Part shown: positions 1 to 5,065 of the stretch, one piece after another
Numbering within the stretch: the first letter of the stretch is position 1
Layout of the letters: each line of letters opens with the position of its first letter
Assembly: GCA_040881505.1 (NCBI GenBank)
Contig: JBBEDC010000028.1
Span: 1-5,065 of the forward strand
Direction: 5' to 3'
From: JBBEDC01 sp040881505
GTDB taxonomy: Bacteria > Patescibacteriota > Andersenbacteria > UBA10190
DNA length: 5,065 nucleotides
Notes under the pieces: generated by a model
Databases searched by the model: none
What the model was told of the DNA's origin: nothing
Seen by the model: the letters and a program-made list of their open reading frames with translations, nothing else
Program-made: the position numbers and the translations under genes

Positions 1-1
1 G

Positions 2-757
2 ATTGTCGGAGAGGTTGCAGAAGATCTCTTTGCCGCCGGTCAGCAAGTCGACGTCATAGAAGGTGCAACTGTTGGTCAAGACGCATACCTGGCCGGAGAG
101 ATCATTACCATCAACGGAACTATATCAGGTACGCTCCGCGCTGCCGGATCTACAATCACCCTCGGAGAGCATGCTGTGATCGAAGGCGACCTTATTTCCT
201 ACGGCTCTAAGCCCACCCTGGCAGAAGGTGCTACTGTCTTGGGCAGCCAAGAACACCGGGCTGATCAAAAGGTGACAAGGCACGAAGGCAATCCGTTAAG
301 CGGATGGGTGCGCGCTACTCTTACCACGCTCATAGTTGTCCTGCTCATAACACTCCTCATGCCAAAGACAGCTCAAATGCTGCTGGAGCAGGTGAAGGAA
401 AACCGCGCCCGCAACGTCATCACTGGAGCAGTGTGGCTGTTGCTCGTGATTCCAGTCGGCCTCATCCTAGCCGTCACAATAATCGGCCTTCCGATTGCGC
501 TCACTCTCGTTGGCGTAACTGTCGTAGCATACATTCTGGCGACCGGACTTGCCGCTCTCTTTATCGGCCAGTGGGTGTATGCCAAGCTATCCCCAGAAGC
601 TGCCAAACAGCCCCTTTCCTGGATAGCGGCAGTCATTGGAGCGGCTATCTATCAGGGGATACAGATGTTCGGCTTCCCTGGAGCGCTCGCTATTCTCATC
701 ATCGTCCTGTTCATGTTCGGCACAGTGATTCAAACAATCTGGCGCAGTAGGATATAG
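2..757 (+). CDS. Bactofilin-like beta-repeat membrane protein, 5' partial
   Basis: The frame is already open at the window edge and runs 251 codons to a TAG, so the true start lies upstream; the GTG at 176 is an internal valine. Residues 1 to about 80 form short repeats of the type G-x-V-x-x-D-L-x-A-A-G followed by a valine/isoleucine-rich strand and I-x-G (for example GEVAEDLFAAG, then GTLRAAGSTITLGEHAVIEG). This is the pattern of bactofilin-like, polymer-forming right-handed beta-helix domains. A polar linker (about 81-100) leads to strongly hydrophobic stretches near residues 103-121, 141-168, 169-190, 207-222 and 228-246, so four or five membrane helices are likely. Classical bactofilins are small soluble scaffold proteins, so this membrane-fused form may tether or sense something at the inner membrane; that role is inference. 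The next gene starts three bases after the stop, suggesting one transcript. Sure of the domain type, not of the function. Confidence 0.75.
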   Translation: MVGEVAEDLFAAGQQVDVIEGATVGQDAYLAGEIITINGTISGTLRAAGSTITLGEHAVIEGDLISYGSKPTLAEGATVLGSQEHRADQKVTRHEGNPLSGWVRATLTTLIVVLLITLLMPKTAQMLLEQVKENRARNVITGAVWLLLVIPVGLILAVTIIGLPIALTLVGVTVVAYILATGLAALFIGQWVYAKLSPEAAKQPLSWIAAVIGAAIYQGIQMFGFPGALAILIIVLFMFGTVIQTIWRSRI

Positions 758-760
758 CCC

Positions 761-1333
761 ATGGCTGACGAATTACTGGGAAAGACTCGCGCCCAGGCGT
801 GGGAGCTGCTGAACGAATACACGAAAAATCCCAACCTCATAAAACACGCTCTTGCCGTAGAGTCCGCCATGCGATATTACGCCCGGCATTTTGGCGAAGA
901 CGAAGAGGTGTGGGGTATGGTGGGCCTGCTTCACGATTTTGATTACGAGCAGTATCCAAATCTAGAGGAACATCCATATAAGGGCCAAGCAATTCTGGAA
1001 GCCGCGAACTTTCCTCCCGTTATTCGGCAAGGAATCATGGCTCATGCGCCGCATACAGGCACGCCCCGCACGACGACCATGGAAAAAGCGATCTTTGCCG
1101 TTGATGAGCTCTGCGGTTTCACCGTCGCAGTCACGCTCATCCGTCCATCTAAGAAAGTCGCTGACGTAGATGTAGCGGCCGTGAAGAAAAAATTAAAACA
1201 AAAGAAGTTTGCCGCAAATGTGAGCCGTGAAGATATTTCTCTAGGAGCGCAGGAATTAGGCTTTTCATTAGAAGAGCATATTCAACATGTACTTGCTGCC
1301 ATGCAGCAGGTGTCAGACGATTTGGGATTGTAA
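761..1333 (+). CDS. HD-domain metal-dependent phosphohydrolase
   Basis: This 190-residue cytoplasmic protein carries the full HD-superfamily metal-binding pattern. H29 lies in KHALAVE, H58-D59 in GLLHDFDYE, H71 in EEHPYKG, H95 in IMAHAPH, and D115 in AVDELCG. These spacings match HDIG-type hydrolases, which cleave phosphate esters of nucleotides or nucleotide second messengers at a one- or two-metal centre. The second motif reads HDFD rather than HDIG or HDID, which is common in small stand-alone members. After residue 120 a lysine-rich segment (KKKLKQKKF, 143-151) and a C-terminal helix follow. The ATG is chosen because AGGA (749-752) lies eight bases upstream and the preceding gene stops three bases before it, so translation may be coupled. 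The substrate cannot be told from sequence. The HD assignment is firm; a nucleotidase or second-messenger role is a guess. Confidence 0.85.
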   Translation: MADELLGKTRAQAWELLNEYTKNPNLIKHALAVESAMRYYARHFGEDEEVWGMVGLLHDFDYEQYPNLEEHPYKGQAILEAANFPPVIRQGIMAHAPHTGTPRTTTMEKAIFAVDELCGFTVAVTLIRPSKKVADVDVAAVKKKLKQKKFAANVSREDISLGAQELGFSLEEHIQHVLAAMQQVSDDLGL

Positions 1334-1385
1334 AGCGGGAATGATATACATAGAAGTATAGATACCTTAGTTCCTTCACGAAAGA

Positions 1386-1394
1386 TAAGGAGGT
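1386..1394 (+). promoter_or_regulatory. Full-length Shine-Dalgarno sequence before a GTG start
   Basis: TAAGGAGGT is a nine-base perfect complement to the usual 16S rRNA 3' tail. It ends three bases before GTG 1398 (GGAGG core to GTG, four bases). It is by far the strongest ribosome binding site of any gene start inside the window. It is the main reason to believe the small unrecognised gene behind it and to accept a GTG start. Confidence 0.8.
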
Positions 1395-1397
1395 CTC

Positions 1398-1685
1398 GTG
1401 TTTGGCCTACAGCTTTCAACACTTGTTCGCAGAAACGGTCGCGTCGAACCACTCAAGCTTGATTTCGGACGAGACGGAGGCGGGTTCGTTCTCCTGGAGT
1501 TCAGAAATGGAGAAGTCTTCTGTCTGGACTCATGCGAGACTACCAATCACAAGGAGAAAATGCGACTGACTCGGGAGTGCATCAAGCTTCAGACACGCGC
1601 TACCAAAGATGTCACATACGCATTCCAGTGGATTCCTCCGCAGACGTACGAGAACATTCACCCCAACTGCCCGCCGCCGTTGTAG
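1398..1685 (+). CDS. Small hypothetical protein, 95 residues, GTG start
   Basis: I do not recognise this family. The frame begins at a GTG directly behind a perfect Shine-Dalgarno sequence and ends in a TAG that sits inside a terminator-like hairpin, so it is bounded like a genuine short gene. There is no signal peptide or membrane helix. Residues 16-44 look like a small beta-sheet unit: a basic strand, a glycine run (GRDGGG, 24-29), then VLLEFRNGEVFCLD. Residues 50-73 are charged and probably helical, and the C-terminus (80-95) is proline-rich. Four cysteines (C42, C46, C61, C91) include a C-x3-C pair, which could bind a metal or form a disulfide, but spacing alone does not show that. It follows the HD gene by 64 bases in the same direction and may be its third operon member or have its own promoter. 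Function unknown. Confidence 0.6.
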   Translation: MFGLQLSTLVRRNGRVEPLKLDFGRDGGGFVLLEFRNGEVFCLDSCETTNHKEKMRLTRECIKLQTRATKDVTYAFQWIPPQTYENIHPNCPPPL

Positions 1686-1707
1686 AGCCGCATTCCGGCT
1701 CTCTTTT
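1684..1707 (+). terminator. Rho-independent terminator of the 95-residue gene
   Basis: AGAGCCG (1684-1690) pairs perfectly with CGGCTCT (1696-1702) around a five-base loop, followed by CTTTT (1703-1707). The stem overlaps the TAG stop of the upstream gene. The convergent gene on the other strand stops at 1706. Read on that strand the stem is not followed by a T-run, so it should end transcription mainly in the + direction. Confidence 0.75.
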
Positions 1708-2338
1708 ATGCCAACATTTCGACTCCTTGTCGGACAACCTGCCACTTGCCTTCAACGTGCCGCACAATCGTGCTTTGCTTATCTGGCTCCAGCGTGCCTC
1801 CGTCGAGAATAGCAGCGAGGGAAAGATCATATGTGGTTGGTCCAGCTCGCTGAATGAGCTTGTCAGAAGGATCCAGCAGCCAGGAAAACGTATCCTGAAC
1901 TTCCTGTGGACTTGCGCTGGGTATGCCTCCAGCAATGTTCGCACTCGTAGCTGTCAGCGGCACCTGAGCTGCGCGTACAAATTCTTCCATAGTTGGATGA
2001 TCAACCATCCGCAAACCGACCCGTCCATCTTGAGCTAAATGCTTGAGCGGCTCTTTGGGAGACAGTAGGAGCGTGAAAGATCGACCGGCATGAGTTGTAA
2101 GAAAGGCTCGCTCATCTGCAGATATCTCGAAAAATTCATCCCATCTGTCTTCATTCAAACATACCGTAAAGGTTTTTTCCTCCGGGCGCTGTTTCAGGTT
2201 GCGCACGCGTTGGAGCGCATGCCCTTGAAGAGCGTCAGCTGCCAGGCCGTAGCTGGTTCCGGTCGGAAACGCTACAACGCGCCCTTCCTGAACTAGCCGT
2301 ACGGCTTCCTCAATATCGTTAATAATTTCTGGCTTCAT
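1706..2338 (-). CDS. Divergent YrdC/Sua5-family protein (threonylcarbamoyl-AMP synthase-like)
   Basis: The family makes L-threonylcarbamoyl-AMP from threonine, bicarbonate and ATP, the first step of t6A modification of ANN-decoding tRNAs. From the start chosen here (210 residues) the order is: PTGTSYGLAADA (25-36), LKQRPEEK (48-55, the K-x-R-P..K motif), VGLRMVDHP (107-115), SANIAGG (132-138) and STIVRH (189-194). The length fits a TsaC-type single domain without the Sua5 C-terminal domain. Several family motifs are altered. The usual acidic residue in PT(E/D)T is glycine, the PGPxT motif reads AGRSFT, and STVVD lacks its aspartate. It could therefore be a true enzyme in a divergent lineage or a paralogue with another job. 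In-frame ATGs also exist at 2362 and 2383. I prefer 2338 because it places the nucleotide-binding strand at the family's usual distance from the start; none has a good Shine-Dalgarno sequence. Confidence 0.7.
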   Translation of the reverse strand: MKPEIINDIEEAVRLVQEGRVVAFPTGTSYGLAADALQGHALQRVRNLKQRPEEKTFTVCLNEDRWDEFFEISADERAFLTTHAGRSFTLLLSPKEPLKHLAQDGRVGLRMVDHPTMEEFVRAAQVPLTATSANIAGGIPSASPQEVQDTFSWLLDPSDKLIQRAGPTTYDLSLAAILDGGTLEPDKQSTIVRHVEGKWQVVRQGVEMLA

Positions 2339-2361
2339 GATATGCTTTACGGTAGCAGTCA

Positions 2362-2367
2362 TATACT
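2362..2367 (+). promoter_or_regulatory. Possible -10 element of the carboxypeptidase gene
   Basis: TATACT matches the sigma-70 -10 consensus at five of six positions and ends ten bases before ATG 2378. Transcription would begin about 3-5 bases before the start codon, giving an almost leaderless mRNA. I see no convincing -35 box at 16-18 bases upstream. AAAGAG (2370-2375) is too close to the ATG (two bases) to be a good ribosome binding site. The element lies between two divergent genes. Confidence 0.35.
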
Positions 2368-2377
2368 CTAAAGAGCA

Positions 2378-3283
2378 ATGCATAAAAGCACAATTATCCT
2401 GGCTGGTATCTGTTTGTCGTTGGCCGCTGTCACCGGATTTTCAGTCTGGTTGCTGGCAACGCATGAGAGCGAACGACCAAGTACCCCGCTCGCCGGGGGA
2501 GCAAGTATTAACCTTGGCCTGCCCGGACTTGGCGAACCAGATGGTAAGGAGCGGGTATTCACTGCCGGAAGCGCTCTGCTCTACGACACGACGTCTAACA
2601 CTATCCTGTTTGAGCAGAATGCGTTTGAACGCAAACCGATCGCCAGCATTACCAAGCTGATGACTGCCATAGTAGCGCTTGATATGGGAATTGATTGGGA
2701 CGCTCCCGCAACAATCCAGCCCGAAGAGTATGTTCAGGGCGGACGACTGCTGCTGCATCCCGGTGAAACTGTAACAATGCGTGACCTCTTTAATGCCTCG
2801 CTGCTTGGGTCGGCAAATAACGCAACCCTGGCCTATGTTCGAGAACTCGGTGTCCCTAAAGACGAATTCCTGCGGGAGATGAACCGGAAGGCGATTGAAT
2901 TGGGACTGGAGCAAACTGAATTTGCGGATGTAACCGGCCTTGATACGGGCAACGTTTCCACGGCCTACGAAGTGGCGCGGATAGCGCAGGTAGCATTTGA
3001 TCAGTATCCGGAAATTGCCGCTGCGACTTCTCAACAAGAATATGTGTTTGTCGTGGGAGAAACTCGGCGAGAGCATACCATTCGAAATACGAATAAGTTG
3101 GTATCGCAGTGGGATGAACAGGTAAGCGGCAGTAAAACCGGATACCTATATGAGGCTCGATATTGTCTCGTTGTGCAAGGAACCGGTGAGCAGGCTGGGC
3201 GCATCGCCGTTATTCTTGATAGCCCAAGTGAAGTAGAGCATTTTGCGGATATACGGAAGCTTCTGTACATGCACACGCAGTAA
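2378..3283 (+). CDS. D-alanyl-D-alanine carboxypeptidase, peptidase family S11
   Basis: This 301-residue protein is a low-molecular-weight penicillin-binding protein that would trim or cut the D-Ala-D-Ala peptide stem of peptidoglycan outside the membrane. All three active-site motifs are present in order: S90-I-T-K93 (nucleophilic serine and general base), S145-A-N147, and K253-T-G255. Further S11 landmarks are the KPIASITKLMTA context and HPGETVTMRDL before the SAN motif. A single hydrophobic segment (residues 5-27) with a basic start and no clear signal peptidase site looks like an uncleaved anchor. The protein ends soon after the catalytic domain, so it lacks the C-terminal beta domain and amphipathic tail of E. 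coli PBP5. It is divergent from the YrdC-like gene, and the next gene follows after 16 bases, which suggests a two-gene envelope operon. The activity class is firm; carboxypeptidase versus endopeptidase cannot be decided. Confidence 0.9.
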   Translation: MHKSTIILAGICLSLAAVTGFSVWLLATHESERPSTPLAGGASINLGLPGLGEPDGKERVFTAGSALLYDTTSNTILFEQNAFERKPIASITKLMTAIVALDMGIDWDAPATIQPEEYVQGGRLLLHPGETVTMRDLFNASLLGSANNATLAYVRELGVPKDEFLREMNRKAIELGLEQTEFADVTGLDTGNVSTAYEVARIAQVAFDQYPEIAAATSQQEYVFVVGETRREHTIRNTNKLVSQWDEQVSGSKTGYLYEARYCLVVQGTGEQAGRIAVILDSPSEVEHFADIRKLLYMHTQ

Positions 3284-3299
3284 TGTCATACTACGCCCT

Positions 3300-3812
3300 A
3301 TGAACGAAGAACAACCTCAAACACCTCAGGAGCCCGCGGCTCAAGAGTACAAACCAAATATTTACCCGATTATGTATTGGGCGCTTCTGTTTGGCCTGGC
3401 TGCCGGCCTTATCCTATTCCTCGTACTCATCCTCGCCCGGTTTATAACCCTAGTGTGGGTGCCGGTATTCCTCCTTGGAGCTGCCTGGGGCGCCTACCGC
3501 AACTACCGCAAGCAAAAAGATGAATGGATGAACGCTCAGGGAGTTGCTCCGATTAAAAAGTCTGCGATGGAAGAGTTTAAGGATGCAGCTCGAGATATTG
3601 TTAGCGCTTCCCGTGAGATGATTGCAGAACAAAGAGCGGAAGACCAGCAAGCTGCTGCAGAGCAACAAGCAGTGGAAGAAGAAGCTACGTATGCGGAGAC
3701 GCCTGTACAAGAACCTGACGTGCCGCAAGAGCCATATACTCCAGAGCCCCCAGCTGCACCGCAGCAACCGCCGGCTGATCCAAACGACCAGCCGAGATTG
3801 CCAAATCAGTAA
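3300..3812 (+). CDS. Small membrane protein with charged helix and Pro/Glu/Gln-rich tail
   Basis: I do not recognise a named family. From the ATG at 3300 (170 residues) there is a polar, proline- and glutamine-rich N-terminus (1-20). Two hydrophobic segments follow (about 24-46 and 49-66), separated by a very short turn, so they form a helical hairpin. A basic stop-transfer stretch follows (RNYRKQKDEW, 67-76). Residues 88-128 are alternately charged and alanine-rich, a likely long helix or coiled coil, and 129-170 is a disordered tail of P, E, Q and A. Positive charge just after the second segment suggests both ends lie in the cytoplasm. An in-frame ATG at 3243 would overlap the upstream gene by 41 bases and add residues unlike the rest, so I reject it; no Shine-Dalgarno precedes 3300. 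Placement behind the D,D-peptidase suggests an envelope role, by inference only. Confidence 0.65.
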   Translation: MNEEQPQTPQEPAAQEYKPNIYPIMYWALLFGLAAGLILFLVLILARFITLVWVPVFLLGAAWGAYRNYRKQKDEWMNAQGVAPIKKSAMEEFKDAARDIVSASREMIAEQRAEDQQAAAEQQAVEEEATYAETPVQEPDVPQEPYTPEPPAAPQQPPADPNDQPRLPNQ

Positions 3813-3981
3813 GACTCAAAGAGGTGCTGGTCAGTGCAAGAAGAGTGACTAACAGTCTCTTTGGGCCAAATTTCTTTTCTACACCCTCTCGCCTAAGTTC
3901 GGAAGACATCCTGTCTGCGAGCCATTCGACAAGCTCATGCCTTATGCAGTCCGTAATGAAAAGTCGTACCGTTATATTACT
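3813..3981 (-). other. Start-less open frame in the convergent gap, possible gene remnant
   Basis: Between the two converging genes the minus strand stays open from a TGA at 3982-3984 through the whole gap and on, antisense, into the tail of the + gene. The stretch within the gap reads like real protein. It includes RHELVEWLADRMSSELRREG, then a basic turn (KKFGPKR) and a hydrophobic helix (LLVTLLAL). The only ATG in it is at 3907-3909, with no ribosome binding site nearby. It might be the decayed end of a gene once downstream of the DUF4238 gene, or chance. I do not call it a gene. Confidence 0.2.
3815..3880 (+). terminator. Possible terminator: long imperfect hairpin with T-rich 3' side
   Basis: Positions 3815-3823 pair with 3857-3865 over nine base pairs, one a G-T wobble; the core is CAAAGAG with CTCTTTG. 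Inside, CTG-GTCA (3827-3833) can pair with TGAC (3846-3849) and CAG (3853-3855) around a three-base bulge. The T-rich stretch TTTCTTTTCT (3871-3880) follows a few bases after the stem. It begins three bases after the stop of the + gene, where a terminator is expected, but the loop is large and the T-run is offset, so this could equally be a processed 3' structure. Confidence 0.4.
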
Positions 3982-4943
3982 TCACCAATACCAGGAGCGA
4001 ATAGCTGGACGCGTTGTTCTTTTCGCCATTGATCCACCTTGCTGCGCTTAACACATCTTTTTACCAGCAGAAGGTCCTTAGACAGGACAAAGCGATCGCT
4101 ATATGCAGCTATGCGAGTATTAAGATCTTTTACCATCTGTCTTGGCATTTGATACGACATGCGTCTGGTACCAGGATCACCCATGATTAAGCAGAGGTTT
4201 GGAGCAAGTGACAGGACCTTCTCACACCCTGGAACTAATATTCCAGTGCCCCTAAAGCGGTTATTTATGTTGGGCTCTTTGGGAGGCATCACAAAGAATG
4301 GATTGTCGGAAGTTATGAATGGCGTTTTACTTGTATCACTGTAGGCGAAGACCCAGTCCAGTTTGGAAAATATGGGGGCAACCTCCACGACAAATCGAGT
4401 CATGTACTGAAGGCTTAACACTCGTGAAAATTTGATATCGTATTTACCTCCTTGAATATAGTCGAACATCTCTTTTGCTGTATAGCCCTCCTTGTTTTCG
4501 TCAACTCTCATCTTATTCATTATTTGTTGCACTCGTTCGACGGAGTGGAGATTCATTTGAGTCATCATTTTTTGCATTTTACCTGCTGATTCATGAACGC
4601 CTTTTTCGTATTCTGGCACTCGTGTCATTTGAAAAGCGGCGTATATCGTGAGGTTTTCTACTTCTTCTTGAGTCAGGTTGGTATTGCCTGCTACCAGCTT
4701 CTCAATTATTGGAGCTCCAACCCCATCTATAGTTGCTAGAAGGTTCTCGATGTCGCGATTGTACCGCCCAGTATCCTCGTCCTTGAATGAGTAGTATTCT
4801 TTGTGCAAGCCGGCATGACTTATGGGAACATGACGGTATTCCCCATCCTTCCGATCAAAAAGCCAAATCATGTTATCTGCATCGGCGAATCTACGCAGGT
4901 AAAATTGCGGCAGATAGTGATGTCTTTTGCGTGCTGTTCCCAT
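3972..4943 (-). CDS. DUF4238 family protein
   Basis: This 323-residue protein opens with the DUF4238 signature HHYLPQFYLRRF (8-19), followed by a strand and DRKDG turn (26-34). Later come IENLLATIDG (65-74), the helix FQMTRVPEYEKG (104-115), and FITSDNPFF (209-217), in which the TSDNP core is the family's second hallmark. Near the C-terminus lies the segment DLNTRIAAYSDRFVLSKD (273-290). The conserved histidines and the TSDNP motif suggest a catalytic or metal-binding site, but no activity is established for the family to my knowledge. No signal peptide or membrane helix is seen, so it is probably cytoplasmic. The methionine/lysine-rich helices at 117-147 vary within the family. Four rows tested here have 23 G+C in 60 bases each, against 30-37 in rows of other genes, which suggests later acquisition. 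It is a lone minus-strand gene with no good Shine-Dalgarno. Family assignment is solid; function unknown. Confidence 0.85.
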   Translation of the reverse strand: MGTARKRHHYLPQFYLRRFADADNMIWLFDRKDGEYRHVPISHAGLHKEYYSFKDEDTGRYNRDIENLLATIDGVGAPIIEKLVAGNTNLTQEEVENLTIYAAFQMTRVPEYEKGVHESAGKMQKMMTQMNLHSVERVQQIMNKMRVDENKEGYTAKEMFDYIQGGKYDIKFSRVLSLQYMTRFVVEVAPIFSKLDWVFAYSDTSKTPFITSDNPFFVMPPKEPNINNRFRGTGILVPGCEKVLSLAPNLCLIMGDPGTRRMSYQMPRQMVKDLNTRIAAYSDRFVLSKDLLLVKRCVKRSKVDQWRKEQRVQLFAPGIGEVI

Positions 4944-4952
4944 GTAATTAAT

Positions 4953-4984
4953 ATTGTATACGGGAGACAGGTGTCGGTTTGCAA
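4953..4984 (-). promoter_or_regulatory. Possible promoter of the DUF4238 gene
   Basis: On the minus strand TACAAT (4958-4953, five of six to the -10 consensus) ends nine bases before ATG 4943. An overlapping TATACA (4960-4955) lies 18 bases from a TTGCAA (4984-4979, four of six to -35). Either register would start transcription within a few bases of the ATG, giving a leaderless or nearly leaderless mRNA. That agrees with the lack of a Shine-Dalgarno sequence. Confidence 0.4.
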
Positions 4985-5050
4985 TATAGTTCTAACGTGG
5001 TCCCTAACAGACTGACTTCAAGAAACTAACGCAATCCTCCGCTTCATAAT

Positions 5051-5057
5051 TAAGGAG
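5051..5057 (+). promoter_or_regulatory. Strong ribosome binding site for a gene starting past the window edge
   Basis: TAAGGAG is followed by eight bases (5058-5065) to the end of the window. A start codon at or just after 5066 would be at ideal spacing. The rest of the interval 4944-5065 contains no open frame I would call, so this most likely marks the 5' leader of the next + strand gene, divergent from the DUF4238 gene. Confidence 0.6.
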
Positions 5058-5065
5058 TAAAACTT

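Noticed and set aside
304..750. A 148-codon + strand frame overlapping the first gene
   Set aside because: It is out of frame with the hydrophobic membrane domain, rich in H, R and S, and has no family resemblance.
1344..1360. A TATAC...GTATA inverted repeat before the 95-residue gene as a promoter or operator
   Set aside because: The five-base arms are AT-rich and no -35/-10 pair with acceptable spacing could be aligned.
1532..2038. A 168-codon + strand frame across the end of the small gene and the YrdC-like gene
   Set aside because: It is antisense to clear YrdC/Sua5 motifs, crosses the terminator hairpin, and has no recognisable domain or ribosome binding site.
2441..3076. A 211-codon minus-strand frame
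   Set aside because: It is the antisense of the S11 peptidase, whose three active-site motifs are intact in the + frame.
3904..3916. A tiny inverted repeat, AGACA-TCC-TGTCT
   Set aside because: Five base pairs with a three-base loop and no T-run on either side is too weak to be called a terminator or operator.
3824..4051. A 75-codon + strand frame after the membrane protein
   Set aside because: It runs antisense into the end of the DUF4238 gene, has no ribosome binding site, and is compositionally unlike a protein.
1..4310. The ten-base word GATTGTCGGA at 1-10 and 4301-4310
   Set aside because: Several ten-base repeats are expected by chance in 5 kb, and the flanks do not extend the match.
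3849..5010. CTAACAG at 3849-3855 and again at 5004-5010, flanking the DUF4238 gene, as possible insertion target duplication
   Set aside because: A seven-base match over this distance is expected by chance, and there are no transposase, terminal inverted repeats or integrase to support it.

Overview
The window holds seven protein-coding genes: six seen in full or nearly so, and one cut by the left edge. A further gene probably starts just past the right edge. There are no rRNA or tRNA genes, CRISPR arrays, transposases or integrases that I can see. Reading frames use the standard code, and tested 60-base rows in the core genes run about 50-60% G+C. The mix is a bactofilin-like repeat domain fused to membrane helices, an HD phosphohydrolase, a YrdC/Sua5-type protein, a minimal S11 D,D-peptidase, and a membrane protein with a Pro/Glu/Gln-rich tail. 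It suggests a bacterium, possibly of the Patescibacteria (CPR), but there is no marker gene and this placement is inference.

Layout. Positions 2-757 (+) encode a 5'-truncated beta-repeat plus multi-helix membrane protein. The HD-domain gene (761-1333, +) follows after three bases and is probably co-transcribed. After 64 bases comes a 95-residue protein that I do not recognise (1398-1685, +), with a GTG start behind a full-length Shine-Dalgarno match. It ends in a compact hairpin with a T-run (1684-1707). Converging on that hairpin is a divergent YrdC/Sua5 family gene (1706-2338, -). Divergent from it, with only about 39 bases between starts, is a D-alanyl-D-alanine carboxypeptidase (2378-3283, +). 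It is followed after 16 bases by a small membrane protein (3300-3812, +). A 159-base convergent gap with a long imperfect hairpin leads to a DUF4238-family gene (3972-4943, -). The last 122 bases hold its likely promoter and, at the very edge, a strong ribosome binding site pointing out of the window.

How they fit together. The left part looks like ordinary envelope and housekeeping content: a scaffold-like membrane protein, a signalling or nucleotide hydrolase, a tRNA-modification-type enzyme and a peptidoglycan trimming enzyme. The DUF4238 gene differs in base composition (about 38% G+C in four tested rows) and looks like an accessory, possibly acquired, gene. I do not find a convincing new multi-gene system. 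The items most worth a second look are the DUF4238 gene with its flanks, the unrecognised 95-residue protein, the altered motifs in the YrdC-like protein, and possible leaderless starts.
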